This document shows, piece by piece, positions 8,637 to 17,088 of a stretch of DNA of 64,000 nucleotides. Position numbers and translations under genes: made by a program. The first letter of the stretch is position 1, and each line of letters opens with the position of its first letter. This DNA comes from Sphingorhabdus sp. 109 (GTDB lineage Bacteria; Pseudomonadota; Alphaproteobacteria; Sphingomonadales; Sphingomonadaceae), in the NCBI RefSeq assembly GCF_902506555.1, contig NZ_LR732707.1, positions 2,875,290 through 2,939,289 on the forward strand, in the 5' to 3' direction. The notes beneath the pieces were generated by a model. The model was given only the letters and a program-made list of their open reading frames with translations. It made no database searches and was not told the DNA's origin.

Positions 8637-8733
8637 CCCCCTCCCGCTTGCGGGAGGGGTTAGGGGTGGGCCCAGAGTGGGCCTAAGGCCATCTACAATC
8701 CCACCCCCGACCCCTCCCGTAAACGGGAAGGGA
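8637..8733. repeat. Palindromic repeat block between sufT and sufA
   Basis: Two hairpins, each with CCCCTCCCG/CGGGAGGGG-type arms (8638-8659 perfect; 8710-8732 imperfect), flank a central segment whose GGGGTGGG and CCCACCCC sequences also pair, giving a nested palindrome that fills the 115-base spacer. The final purine-rich stretch overlaps the sufA ribosome binding site. Confidence 0.7.
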
Positions 8734-8746
8734 GAAGGAGAATGAA

Positions 8747-9109
8747 ATGACCGACACGAAAACCAAAACCCGCGAAATACCCGCCGCGATCAACCTGACG
8801 CCCGCCGCGGAGCAGCGCATCGCCGACCTGATGGCCAAGGCGCCCGACGATGCGATCGGCGTCAAACTCTCCACCCCGCGCCGCGGCTGTTCGGGCCTGG
8901 CCTATTCGGTCGACTATGTCACCGAGGAAGTCCCGTTCGACGAGAAGATCGTCACCCCCGGCGGCCTGTTTTACGTCGACGGCGGATCGGTGCTCTACCT
9001 GATCGGCAGCACGATGGACTGGGTGGAAGATGATTTTACCGCCGGGTTCGTGTTTGATAATCCGAACGCCAAGGGCGCTTGCGGGTGTGGGGAGAGCTTT
9101 ACGGTTTAG
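8747..9109 (+). CDS. sufA: A-type Fe-S carrier protein SufA/ErpA-like
   Basis: A 120-residue HesB/IscA-family protein with the three invariant cysteines C48 (RRGCSGL), C112 and C114 (GACGCGESF). A-type carriers take clusters from SufBCD and pass them to apoproteins. It is the last gene of the suf operon, ending 18 bases from the convergent Cupin_8 gene with no obvious terminator hairpin between them. SufA is preferred over ErpA from context alone. Confidence 0.93.
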   Translation: MTDTKTKTREIPAAINLTPAAEQRIADLMAKAPDDAIGVKLSTPRRGCSGLAYSVDYVTEEVPFDEKIVTPGGLFYVDGGSVLYLIGSTMDWVEDDFTAGFVFDNPNAKGACGCGESFTV

Positions 9110-9127
9110 AGCCGGATACTCCTCGAT

Positions 9128-10141
9128 TCAGAAAGCGGTTTCGCTCGGATAGTTCGTGTAAAAATCATTATCGACCGGGAAATTGGTGAAGGACATGCCG
9201 ATCGTGTGGTCGAGCGCTTCGACATGATGCCACCAGCCTACGGGCAGGAATATCGCTTCGCCTGGACCAATTTCGCATTCCCAGATAGTGGGAGCATTCT
9301 CTCCCTGAGCCGTGATTTCCTCGCTTGAGGACCATAAGCTGAAACAATGCTGATGGTTGCGCATTTGGGGTAGGTCATAGGCGGCTGCCATTTTCACCTT
9401 TTTGCGTCCGGAAATTTGCAGCAATAGATTGTTGGTCAGGTCATGGTGAAAGGGCGTGATCGTACCTTTCGGTCCCATCCAGAAGAAGCCATCCTGGCCA
9501 CCGCTTGCCTTGAGCAGTGCGATATCGCCGACGTCCTGCCACAGCGGTGCGAGCGCCCGCTTGTTGACCGTGTCATTATAGGCGGTGATATAGAAATCGT
9601 TGCTGCTGTCGGTCTTGCGGAGCAGCTTGATGAATTCGCCAAAAGCTACATGGCGTTTGTAGCGGTCCTTGACCAGTTCATAATCCTCGCCCGACAGACG
9701 CTGGCCCTGAAGCTCAATGACATTGTTGCCGATTTTTTGCGCTAGATAATCGAATGTCCAGCGCTTCATCGCCGGCCAATGATCGACAAGTCCAGTGAGC
9801 TTGACCGGCCGGTTGCGGTTATGAAAGTCGCGGAAGAATATCTCCGGTTCGATCTTGTCAACGACCGGAATATTGCGGTCTCCGTCCGTTTCTGTTTCGT
9901 GCAGCCGGCGATAGATATCCAGCGTCCAGTCGCGCTTGCCGACCCGGTTGCTGATCGTCTTGGCGGCGTTGAAGAGCGGGTCTTTCAGCGCTCGCCTGGC
10001 CTCATAATGGGCCGCTTTTTCGCTATAGCCGGCGGCTATGAAGCGCTGCGCGAGGTCGCTGACCGGACATCCGTCGAGAATCGCCTGAGCCAGAACATCG
10101 CGCTTGTCCGGGCGGTTTTTGGGAGTGGTGGTGGCTATCAT
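9128..10141 (-). CDS. Cupin-like (Cupin_8 / JmjC-type) oxygenase
   Basis: This 337-residue protein has a Cupin_8 domain in its C-terminal two thirds. PFHHDLTNN holds the HxD iron ligands, and LPVGWWHHVEALD the distal histidine, as in 2-oxoglutarate/Fe(II) hydroxylases of the JmjC/FIH group, which modify proteins or small molecules. The N-terminal ~70 residues are helical and charged. The ATG at 10141 is preferred to an in-frame TTG at 10201, which sits directly at the foot of the etf terminator hairpin; neither has a strong ribosome site. Substrate unknown. Confidence 0.82.
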   Translation of the reverse strand: MIATTTPKNRPDKRDVLAQAILDGCPVSDLAQRFIAAGYSEKAAHYEARRALKDPLFNAAKTISNRVGKRDWTLDIYRRLHETETDGDRNIPVVDKIEPEIFFRDFHNRNRPVKLTGLVDHWPAMKRWTFDYLAQKIGNNVIELQGQRLSGEDYELVKDRYKRHVAFGEFIKLLRKTDSSNDFYITAYNDTVNKRALAPLWQDVGDIALLKASGGQDGFFWMGPKGTITPFHHDLTNNLLLQISGRKKVKMAAAYDLPQMRNHQHCFSLWSSSEEITAQGENAPTIWECEIGPGEAIFLPVGWWHHVEALDHTIGMSFTNFPVDNDFYTNYPSETAF

Positions 10142-10205
10142 CAAAATGACATAAGCGCGATTGGTGTCAGAAAAATGACGCTGGCGGTTCGGATTAGCCA
10201 ATAAG

Positions 10206-10233
10206 AAACCCCGACGCTTTCACGCCGGGGTTT
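10206..10233 (-). terminator. Hairpin terminator after etfA
   Basis: AAACCCCG (10206-10213) pairs perfectly with CGGGGTTT (10226-10233). On the minus strand the stem is followed by a short T-rich stretch (TTTCTTATT). It lies downstream of etfA and upstream of the Cupin_8 gene, separating the two transcription units. Confidence 0.65.
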
Positions 10234-10242
10234 AAAATTTCT

Positions 10243-10322
10243 TCATCCTGAACTTGTTTCAGGATCGTATGCGGTTAGCGCCAGCCTCTCGAGGGATGCT
10301 GAAACGAGTTCAGCATGACGAG
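10243..10322. repeat. REP-like palindrome, CCTGAACTTGTTTCAGG family (second copy)
   Basis: The left arm (CATCCTGAACTTGTTTCAGG, from 10244) and right arm (GATGCTGAAACGAGTTCAGC, from 10295, then ATGACG) are imperfect inverted repeats. They belong to the same family as 6775-6867 but have a different central loop. It sits between the etfA stop and its terminator. Confidence 0.7.
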
Positions 10323-10344
10323 TAGACGGAGCGCTGTGTTGACT

Positions 10345-11274
10345 TCAAACCTTCGAAGTCAATTCCGGCACCGCATCAAACAGATCGGCAACCAGTCCGA
10401 TATCCGCGACCTGGAAAATCGGGGCGTCTTCGTCCTTGTTGATCGCGACGATGATCTTGCTGTCTTTCATGCCGGCGAGATGCTGGATCGCGCCGGAGAT
10501 GCCTATGGCGATATAGACTTCCGGAGCGACGATCTTGCCGGTCTGGCCGACCTGATAGTCGTTCGGGACATAGCCCGCGTCGACCGCAGCGCGCGAAGCA
10601 CCGATGCCGGCGCCGAGCTTGTCGGCGAGCGGGGTGATGACTTCCTCGAACTTCTCGCCTGAACCCAGAGCACGACCACCGGAAACGATGATCTTGGCGC
10701 TGGTCAGTTCGGGGCGTTCGGACTTGGCGATTTCCTCGCTGACGAAACTCGACAGGCCAGCGTCGCTGGCGCCGCCAACGGCTTCGATGGTGCCGGAGCC
10801 GCCTTCGGCTGCCGCTTTGTCAAAGGCGGTGCCGCGGACGGTGATGACCTTCTTGGCATCCGAAGATTTGACCGTTGCGATCGCGTTGCCGGCGTAGATC
10901 GGCCGGGTGAACGTGTCTTCGCTTTCGACCGAGAGAATGTCGCTGATCTGCATGACGTCGAGCAACGCTGCGACGCGCGGGGCGATATTCTTGCCGGTGG
11001 TGGTGGCGGGCGCGAGGAACGCGTCATGCGTTTCCATCAGGCTGGCGATCAGCGGCGCGGCATTTTCCGCGAGCTGGTTGGCGAGCGCGGCGTCGTCGGC
11101 GACATGGACGGTGGCGACGCCAGCGACCTTGGCGGCCTGTTCGGCAACGCTGCCACAGCTGGAGCCGATGACCAGAGCGTGGACTTCGCCCAGTTGCGAC
11201 GCGGCGGTGACGACGGCCAGCGTCGCGTCCTTCATGTCGGTGTTGTCATGTTCTACGAGTACAAGAGTTTTCAT
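10345..11274 (-). CDS. etfA: Electron transfer flavoprotein alpha subunit
   Basis: A 309-residue EtfA. The C-terminal FAD-binding domain (about 185-305) is well conserved, with [44 protein letters not shown] and [11 protein letters not shown]. With EtfB it forms the soluble heterodimer carrying electrons from acyl-CoA and related dehydrogenases to ETF:quinone oxidoreductase. Its ATG overlaps the etfB stop by 4 bases (ATGA), so the pair is co-translated in the order etfB-etfA. Confidence 0.96.
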   Translation of the reverse strand: MKTLVLVEHDNTDMKDATLAVVTAASQLGEVHALVIGSSCGSVAEQAAKVAGVATVHVADDAALANQLAENAAPLIASLMETHDAFLAPATTTGKNIAPRVAALLDVMQISDILSVESEDTFTRPIYAGNAIATVKSSDAKKVITVRGTAFDKAAAEGGSGTIEAVGGASDAGLSSFVSEEIAKSERPELTSAKIIVSGGRALGSGEKFEEVITPLADKLGAGIGASRAAVDAGYVPNDYQVGQTGKIVAPEVYIAIGISGAIQHLAGMKDSKIIVAINKDEDAPIFQVADIGLVADLFDAVPELTSKV

Positions 11275-12020
11275 TAGATCGCTCCCACAGCTTTGAGTTT
11301 CGCGACCAGCGCATCGACGTCTTCGACCTTTTCACCGGCCTGGCGAACCGGCGGCTCGCTGACGGTGATGGTGGTCAGACGCGGGCTGATGTCGACGCCG
11401 TAATCGGCTGGCGTTTTCTCATCCATCGGCTTTTTCTTCGCCTTCATGATGTTCGGCAGCGACGCATAGCGCGGTTCGTTGAGGCGCAAGTCGGTGGTGA
11501 CCACGGCGGGCAGGTTCAGCTTGACCGTCTGCAGGCCGCCGTCGATTTCGCGTTTGACGGTTATACTGTCGCTGTCGAGCTCAACGGTGTTGGCGAAGGT
11601 ACCCTGGCCCCAGCCAAGCAGGGCTGCGAGCATCTGGCCGGTCTGGTTCGAATCGTCGTCAATCGCCTGCTTGCCGGTGATGACCAGCTGCGGAGCTTCT
11701 TCTTCGACGATTTTCGCGAGGATCTTGGCAACGCCGAGCGGTTCGACTTCTTCGTCGGTGACCACCAGGATCGCCCGGTCTGCACCCATGGCGAGGGCGG
11801 TACGCAGTGTTTCCTGCGCCTTTTGCGGGCCAACCGAAACCGCGACGATTTCTTCCGCCTTGCCGGCCTCTTTCAGACGGATGGCTTCCTCGACGGAGAT
11901 TTCGTCGAACGGGTTCATCGACATTTTGACATTGGCAAGATCGACGCCGCTGCCGTCGGACTTGACCCGCGGTTTCACATTATAATCTATCACCCGCTTT
12001 ACGGGCACCAGGATTTTCAT
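11274..12020 (-). CDS. etfB: Electron transfer flavoprotein beta subunit
   Basis: A 248-residue EtfB with the usual N-terminus [14 protein letters not shown] and the signature [19 protein letters not shown] that binds AMP and lines the subunit interface. It is the first gene of the etfBA operon. A candidate promoter with a palindrome in its spacer lies 30-58 bases upstream. Length and motifs are standard for the family. Confidence 0.96.
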   Translation of the reverse strand: MKILVPVKRVIDYNVKPRVKSDGSGVDLANVKMSMNPFDEISVEEAIRLKEAGKAEEIVAVSVGPQKAQETLRTALAMGADRAILVVTDEEVEPLGVAKILAKIVEEEAPQLVITGKQAIDDDSNQTGQMLAALLGWGQGTFANTVELDSDSITVKREIDGGLQTVKLNLPAVVTTDLRLNEPRYASLPNIMKAKKKPMDEKTPADYGVDISPRLTTITVSEPPVRQAGEKVEDVDALVAKLKAVGAI

Positions 12021-12049
12021 TGCTGTTTCCTTTTCCTAATTTCACTAAC

Positions 12050-12078
12050 CAATTAACTTACGTTCACGTAAACGTCAA
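12050..12078 (-). promoter_or_regulatory. Predicted etfBA promoter with palindromic site in the spacer
   Basis: On the minus strand TTGACG (12078-12073), 17 bases, then TAATTG (12055-12050) make a good sigma-70 promoter. The spacer contains TTACGTGAACGTAA, a palindrome with 6-bp arms (12058-12071), and the overlapping -35 repeats the ACGT word. This resembles sites of MerR-type regulators of branched-chain amino acid or fatty acid breakdown (LiuR-like); that match is from memory and not scored. Confidence 0.5.
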
Positions 12079-12108
12079 GTTTTGCGCTGCGGTGCAGCAT
12101 TCTGATTC

Positions 12109-12275
12109 TGTCCCGCCCGTTCGAGGGCGGGGAGTGTGGCGGCTTCTGGCGTCATCCGGTGGATGAATCTGCTACCACATTGGGTGGTTCAGGAGGCCGG
12201 CTTTATGCCAGCCTCCGAATTTGGTGAACGGGACATGCCCCGCTCCACACTCTCCTCTGGAGGAGAGGGGGTGCA
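12109..12275. repeat. Nested palindromic repeat between sucC and the etfBA promoter
   Basis: Outer arms around GTCCCGCCCGTTC and GAACGGGAC pair, as do GGGAGTGTGG and CCACACTC. A separate hairpin, GGAGGCCGGC/GCCAGCCTCC (12192-12201 with 12207-12216), forms the centre, and TCTCCTC/GAGGAGA closes the right edge. It lies downstream of sucC on the minus strand, so the hairpins may also act as that gene's transcript end, although no T run follows. Confidence 0.6.
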
Positions 12276-12281
12276 ATCACA

Positions 12282-13481
12282 TCAGGCGGCTTCTTTCACC
12301 TGAGCGACGATTTTCTTCGCGGCGTCGCCGAGATCATCGGCCGATACGATCGGCAGACCGCTGTTCGCCAGGATTTCCTTGCCTTTCTCGACATTGGTGC
12401 CTTCGAGGCGCACAACCAGAGGCACCGACAGATCGACTTCCTTGGCCGCAGCAACAATGCCTTCGGCGATGATGTCGCATTTCATGATGCCGCCAAAGAT
12501 GTTGACGAGAATGCCTTCTACCGCCGGATCGGCGAGAATGATCTTGAACGCTGCCGTGACCTTTTCCTTGGTCGCGCCGCCGCCTACGTCGAGGAAGTTG
12601 GCAGGAAATGCGCCATTCAGCTTGATGATATCCATCGTTGCCATCGCCAGACCGGCGCCATTGACCATGCAGCCGATATTGCCGTCGAGCTTGATATAGG
12701 CGAGGTCGGATTTGCTGGCTTCGACTTCCGCCGGATCTTCTTCCGTTTCGTCGCGCAGCGCGGCGAGATCGGGGTGCCGCATCAGCGCGTTGCCGTCGAA
12801 GCTCATCTTGGTGTCAAGGACGATCAGCTGCTGGTCTTCGGTGACCACAAGCGGATTGATTTCGACCATTTCGCAATCCATCGCGAGGAAGGCGTCATAG
12901 AGTTTCTTGCCCAGCTTCTGCGCTTGCTTGTTGAGGTCGCCTTTCAGCTGCAGGGCAAAAGCGATCGCGCGGCCGTGGTGCGGCATGAAGCCCTGTGCCG
13001 GATCGATGGTGATCGTGCGGATCTTTTCGGGAGTCGAATGGGCGACTTCCTCGATGTCCATGCCGCCTTCGGTCGATACGACCATGGCAACGCGGCCACT
13101 GGCCCGGTCGACCAGAATCGACAGATAGAATTCTTTCTCGATATCAACGCCGTCGGTGACATAGAGGCGGTTGACCTGCTTGCCGGCGTCACCGGTCTGG
13201 ATCGTGACCAATGTGTTGCCCAGCATTTCTTCTGCGTTGGTGCGCACTTCGTCGATCGACTGCGCGAGACGAACACCGCCCTTGGCGTCCGGGCCCAGTT
13301 CCTTGAACTTGCCCTTGCCGCGGCCGCCTGCGTGAATCTGCGCCTTGACGACATAAAGTGGTCCGGGGAGTTTTTCGGCCGCGGCAACCGCTTCGTCAAC
13401 GGTGAGCGCAGCATAGCCTGCGGGAACGGCAATGCCGTGTTTGGCAAGTAGTTCCTTGCCCTGATATTCGTGAATGTTCAT
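12282..13481 (-). CDS. sucC: Succinyl-CoA synthetase (ADP-forming) beta subunit
   Basis: A 399-residue ATP-grasp protein starting [16 protein letters not shown], the invariant SucC start, with GGRGKGKF in the nucleotide-binding fold and a C-terminal CoA-ligase domain ([17 protein letters not shown]). It converts succinyl-CoA to succinate with ATP synthesis in the TCA cycle. An ORF extension of five codons upstream is discarded in favour of the conserved start. The alpha subunit sucD is not adjacent, unlike in E. coli. Confidence 0.96.
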   Translation of the reverse strand: MNIHEYQGKELLAKHGIAVPAGYAALTVDEAVAAAEKLPGPLYVVKAQIHAGGRGKGKFKELGPDAKGGVRLAQSIDEVRTNAEEMLGNTLVTIQTGDAGKQVNRLYVTDGVDIEKEFYLSILVDRASGRVAMVVSTEGGMDIEEVAHSTPEKIRTITIDPAQGFMPHHGRAIAFALQLKGDLNKQAQKLGKKLYDAFLAMDCEMVEINPLVVTEDQQLIVLDTKMSFDGNALMRHPDLAALRDETEEDPAEVEASKSDLAYIKLDGNIGCMVNGAGLAMATMDIIKLNGAFPANFLDVGGGATKEKVTAAFKIILADPAVEGILVNIFGGIMKCDIIAEGIVAAAKEVDLSVPLVVRLEGTNVEKGKEILANSGLPIVSADDLGDAAKKIVAQVKEAA

Positions 13482-13640
13482 GGGAAGGGAAAGCACCTTT
13501 CAAAATAGAGGCCTTGAAACTTAAGACCGGCGATTATTCGGGTTGGCTAAAGCATAGTCAGCCGCCTATTTCCACCCTGTTTCGTGATAATTATCAGATG
13601 TTCTAGTCGGTTTCCCCGGCTCGCCTTGGCGGCAGGCAAA

Positions 13641-14156
13641 CTAAAGCATCAAACGCATGGCACAGCGGCGATTTCCCGGCAGACCATTCTCGCTTTCCGC
13701 AGCCAGTATGTCCGCGAGTCGTTTCGGCATTTCGGCCGATTCCAGCGTCTGATAGCCCAGAGTGCGATAGAAATGCTCGTTGAATGGCAGGTCGCGGAAG
13801 GTGGTCAGGGTGAGGGCTTGGCTATTCTGTTCAGCGGCAAATTCTCTTGCTGTTTCCATCAGGCGACGCCCGATCCCCTGGCCCTGATAGCCGTCTGCGA
13901 CCGACAGTTCGATGATGTGCAAGGCGTCGTCGAATATCGTGCTTGTCAGAAAGCCGACGCAATGCCTGTCGGTCACCGCCACCCATACGCTGCCTTCGGC
14001 GATGTAAATCCGGTGCGAGTCGGCCGGCATTGGGGCGTCGCCGGCAATCCATTCCAGGCCCGGAACCGACAGGTAGGCCTTCGCTGCCGAACTTTCTATC
14101 TCGGGCAGGCTGGGGGCATCATCGCTGGTTGCTGCCCGTATGGAGATGCCCGCCAT
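13641..14156 (-). CDS. GNAT-family N-acetyltransferase
   Basis: A 171-residue acetyltransferase. The acetyl-CoA binding motif A is DGYQGQGIGRRLM (about residues 90-102), preceded by the LHIIELSV strand and followed by FYRTLGYQ, the usual C-terminal motif B. It probably acetylates an amine of a small molecule or protein; the acceptor is not predictable. It stands alone between sucC and the lipoprotein gene with the same orientation. Confidence 0.85.
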   Translation of the reverse strand: MAGISIRAATSDDAPSLPEIESSAAKAYLSVPGLEWIAGDAPMPADSHRIYIAEGSVWVAVTDRHCVGFLTSTIFDDALHIIELSVADGYQGQGIGRRLMETAREFAAEQNSQALTLTTFRDLPFNEHFYRTLGYQTLESAEMPKRLADILAAESENGLPGNRRCAMRLML

Positions 14157-14169
14157 TGTCGCGCTGCGC

Positions 14170-14484
14170 CTATTGAACCGCGCAGATCAGTCCCGACGAT
14201 GTGACGACGCCGAGAATTTCCGGATCCTGCAACGACCGTGTCTCTTTGACAAATTCCTTGACCGTTACCTCACCGGGATCGCGATTCTTCAGCTTGCCAA
14301 GATCGCCGAGCTTCCGGAGTTGGCCCAGAGACAGGCGATCCACCATCCGATCTGCCATGCAGGCCGATACCGGCGCGGACAGTCCAGCGCTCATCAGCCC
14401 GTTGCGAACCCGGGTTTCGGGGGTGGCGCAGGCCGCCAGGGTCAATAGTCCGGTCATCAGGGCAATGACGCGGAATCTGTTCAT
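14170..14484 (-). CDS. Small lipoprotein co-transcribed with ppa
   Basis: A 104-residue protein with a lipoprotein signal: MNRFRVIALMTGLLTLAACA, with the lipobox cysteine at residue 19 (LAAC). The mature part has two further cysteines and a short helical segment with no recognised domain. The start is placed at 14484 because the signal peptide begins there and the ATG overlaps the ppa stop (ATGA); a longer frame upstream lies inside ppa. Function unknown; the coupling to pyrophosphatase may be only positional. Confidence 0.75.
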   Translation of the reverse strand: MNRFRVIALMTGLLTLAACATPETRVRNGLMSAGLSAPVSACMADRMVDRLSLGQLRKLGDLGKLKNRDPGEVTVKEFVKETRSLQDPEILGVVTSSGLICAVQ

Positions 14485-15014
14485 TTCTTGCTTTTCGCCA
14501 GTTCGATCGCCTCGAGCACGACTCGCCGTGCTTCGTCCGCATCGCCCCATTTGCCGACCCGGACCCATTTTTCGGGTTCGAGATCTTTATAATGGGTGAA
14601 GAAATGCTCGATCTGCTGCATCACGATTTCGGGCAGATGGGTGCCTTCATCCACCTTCCGGTAATAAGGGAATGTCGCGTCGATCGGCACGCAGAGCAGC
14701 TTTTCATCGCCGCCATGCTCGTCTTCGAGGTTGAGCACCGCGATCGGGCGACAGCGCACAACGCAGCCCGGCATGAAGGGCGAGCGCGCCACAACCAGCG
14801 CGTCGAGCGGATCACCGTCGGGCGACAAAGTGTGCGGTATGAAGCCGTAATTGGCAGGATAGCGCATCGGGGTGTGCAGGATACGGTCGACGAACAGCGC
14901 GCCGGATTCCTTGTCAAATTCATATTTTACCGGTTCTCCGCCAACGGGAACTTCGATAACAACATTCAGGCTTTCGGGCGGATTATCGCCGATCGGAATC
15001 TTGGTAATATCCAT
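14481..15014 (-). CDS. ppa: Inorganic pyrophosphatase (family I)
   Basis: A 177-residue soluble family I pyrophosphatase, hydrolysing PPi to two phosphates with Mg2+. The active-site signature DGDPLDALVV is intact near residue 67, with YPANYGFIP before it and the lysine/tyrosine-rich FFTHYKDLEPEKW near the C-terminus. Cytoplasmic and essential for biosynthesis. The M61 peptidase gene lies 14 bases upstream on the same strand, so the three minus-strand genes may form one transcription unit. Confidence 0.95.
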   Translation of the reverse strand: MDITKIPIGDNPPESLNVVIEVPVGGEPVKYEFDKESGALFVDRILHTPMRYPANYGFIPHTLSPDGDPLDALVVARSPFMPGCVVRCRPIAVLNLEDEHGGDEKLLCVPIDATFPYYRKVDEGTHLPEIVMQQIEHFFTHYKDLEPEKWVRVGKWGDADEARRVVLEAIELAKSKK

Positions 15015-15028
15015 GGAAAAGGGAATCC

Positions 15029-16969
15029 TTATCTGGTTTTTGGTTGCAACAGACGGTCTATGCCGCCTTTTTGATCAACACCCTCTCCGGTGATTTTCTC
15101 GAGCGCCGGATAGCGCAGGCCGTCGGAATGGTCGACCATAAAATTGTGATAGGCATCACCATTTTTTGCAAAAATATCGATCATGCCCTCGCGGCCGCGA
15201 TTCTCCTCGATCGCCTGCTTGAGCGCTTCGTCGCTATAGGCCTTGCCGTTGACCGCCGATATGGTCAGCCCCGGCTTCAGGCCCGCCCGGAATGCCGGAC
15301 TGTCCCAGATTACCGATTTGATGGTCCCCTTGCTGCCCATTATCAGGCCGATACCATGGCTGAGGTCGAGCTGCTTGCGCCGCCTGTCATTGGCCAGAAT
15401 ATAGGCGCTCGGCTTGTCGACAAAGACGAGCCGGTAGCCGCCGAGGACAAGGCCGTCCTTCGGGGCCTCGCTGCTGGTCCGATAGACCCGTTCCTCGATA
15501 AAGGCGTCCCAATCGTAAGGCTGGATCCTGTTCAGCGCCGCGATCACATCTTGCCGCTCGTAGGTAACGACGCCCCAGTCGCCGTTTTTGCCGCCAAAAA
15601 AGGCGCGGGCGAAATCTTCCAGCGACTTTTTGCCGCCCGATTCACGCCGGATGATCTGGTCGGCCTCGAGCCAGATCAGCAGTCCTTCGTTATAATAGTC
15701 TTCCGCGCGCTGCCAGCTGGTCCATGGCTTGGGCCGCCGGGCCGCGATAATCGGATCATGGGACGTGTCGATCAAGGGGCGCCAGCTGCGTCCGACCCGC
15801 TGGTCCATGCCCGCCGCGATCGCCGCGAGGGCGTCCAGCGTATCCTGTTGGGAATAGAGTCCGGATCGCGCGCCCAGCACATAGCCCCAGAACTGCGTCT
15901 GCCCCTCATAGACCCAGAGAAGATTGTCGCGCATCGGTTGCCGGAAATCGGGCGTCCACATGCCGGCGGGGCGGCGATATTTGCCATTCCAGGCGTGGGT
16001 AATCTCGTGCGGCAGCAGATTGCGCCGGCCCGGCCCGCTGTCCCAATTGGTAAAATATTCGCGGTTCACGCCATTTTCAGACGACCGGTGATGCTCCAGA
16101 CCGATGCCGCCCATTTCTTCGGTCAGCGCCAGCAGGAAATCATAGCGGTCGTAAGGGTGGCTGCCGAACAGAGCTTCTGCTTCCCTGACCAGTTTGATGT
16201 GCCGGGCGATATGGTCCTTTTTGGGCTTCAGGAATTTGGCGTCGTCGGCGACGATGTTGAGATGGACGCGGCTGGTCAACTGATGCGTCTGGAAATGCCG
16301 TCCGGCAAAGACCGGGCTGTCCACCAGCGTGTCATAATCGGTCTTCTGATAGATGACGGTGTTGCCGCTGGTCGATTTCGGGCGCAGGGCGCTCGCGGCC
16401 TGCCAGCCTTCCGGATAGATGGCCGTCGCCTCGACCGGAATCTGCCGGACATAATAGCCGGCCGGATAGAGCGACACCTGGTGCCAGCGCAGGTTGAGCA
16501 TCGACGGCGCCATGACAATGCGGCCTTGGCTGCCGGTGGTGGCGGAGACGAACTGGAATTTCGCGTTAATCGTGCCGACATTCTCCGGCACATCGAGATG
16601 GAAGGCAAAGACATCGATATCGTCGCGGACCCAGGCCAGCTTTTCGCCATTGGCAGTGATTTCCAGTCCGGTGAGCTTTTCGATCTCGCCGCGCGGCGCG
16701 TGATTGCCGGGTAGCCATTCCGGATAGAGCAGGGTGAGAGGACCGGCTTTTGCCACCGGTATGGTCTGGCTGACGCGGAAAATGCCCTGTTCATGATCGC
16801 GCGCGTCGACGGTGAGGGTCATGGTGCCGGGATAGGGGATGTCCTGTGGCGCGGGAATGCTATCCTGGGGTGCAACATAGTCCGGCTTGCTGAGGCTTTC
16901 CGGCATAGCTGCCGCTGCTGTAGAAATGCCGAGGGTCAGGACCAGACCGAAAATAGCAACCAGGCGCAT
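15029..16969 (-). CDS. M61-family exported aminopeptidase with PDZ domain
   Basis: A 646-residue protein beginning with a clear signal peptide ([21 protein letters not shown]). The zinc motif HEITHAW (HExxH) and the following NGKYRRP identify family M61 (glycyl aminopeptidase-like). A C-terminal PDZ domain (about 545-620) contains GIGLIMG and [10 protein letters not shown]61 enzymes in sphingomonads cleave N-terminal residues of peptides, probably in the periplasm. The start at 16969 is chosen for the signal peptide; an upstream in-frame extension to 17071 overlaps the hisS leader. Confidence 0.88.
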   Translation of the reverse strand: MRLVAIFGLVLTLGISTAAAAMPESLSKPDYVAPQDSIPAPQDIPYPGTMTLTVDARDHEQGIFRVSQTIPVAKAGPLTLLYPEWLPGNHAPRGEIEKLTGLEITANGEKLAWVRDDIDVFAFHLDVPENVGTINAKFQFVSATTGSQGRIVMAPSMLNLRWHQVSLYPAGYYVRQIPVEATAIYPEGWQAASALRPKSTSGNTVIYQKTDYDTLVDSPVFAGRHFQTHQLTSRVHLNIVADDAKFLKPKKDHIARHIKLVREAEALFGSHPYDRYDFLLALTEEMGGIGLEHHRSSENGVNREYFTNWDSGPGRRNLLPHEITHAWNGKYRRPAGMWTPDFRQPMRDNLLWVYEGQTQFWGYVLGARSGLYSQQDTLDALAAIAAGMDQRVGRSWRPLIDTSHDPIIAARRPKPWTSWQRAEDYYNEGLLIWLEADQIIRRESGGKKSLEDFARAFFGGKNGDWGVVTYERQDVIAALNRIQPYDWDAFIEERVYRTSSEAPKDGLVLGGYRLVFVDKPSAYILANDRRRKQLDLSHGIGLIMGSKGTIKSVIWDSPAFRAGLKPGLTISAVNGKAYSDEALKQAIEENRGREGMIDIFAKNGDAYHNFMVDHSDGLRYPALEKITGEGVDQKGGIDRLLQPKTR

Positions 16970-17088
16970 TCGCACAAATTCCCTTGATGATTGGCGCGTG
17001 TAAATGGGGGATTTTGCAACTTTCGTCCAGAGTCCATGTGCAAATAAGCCACTTCCGCTTTGCCGCTTCACTGGCTAAAGCGCTCCCC

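Noticed and set aside
4332-8733. CRISPR array in the suf region
   Set aside because: The repeats are palindromes of different families at irregular spacing with genes between them; there are no regular spacers and no cas genes.
10142-10201. TTG start at 10201 for the Cupin_8 gene
   Set aside because: It begins directly at the foot of the etf terminator hairpin and has no ribosome site; ATG 10141 is simpler.
15044-16714. A 556-codon plus-strand frame opposite the M61 peptidase
   Set aside because: The minus-strand gene has a signal peptide, HExxH and PDZ domain; the plus frame shows none.
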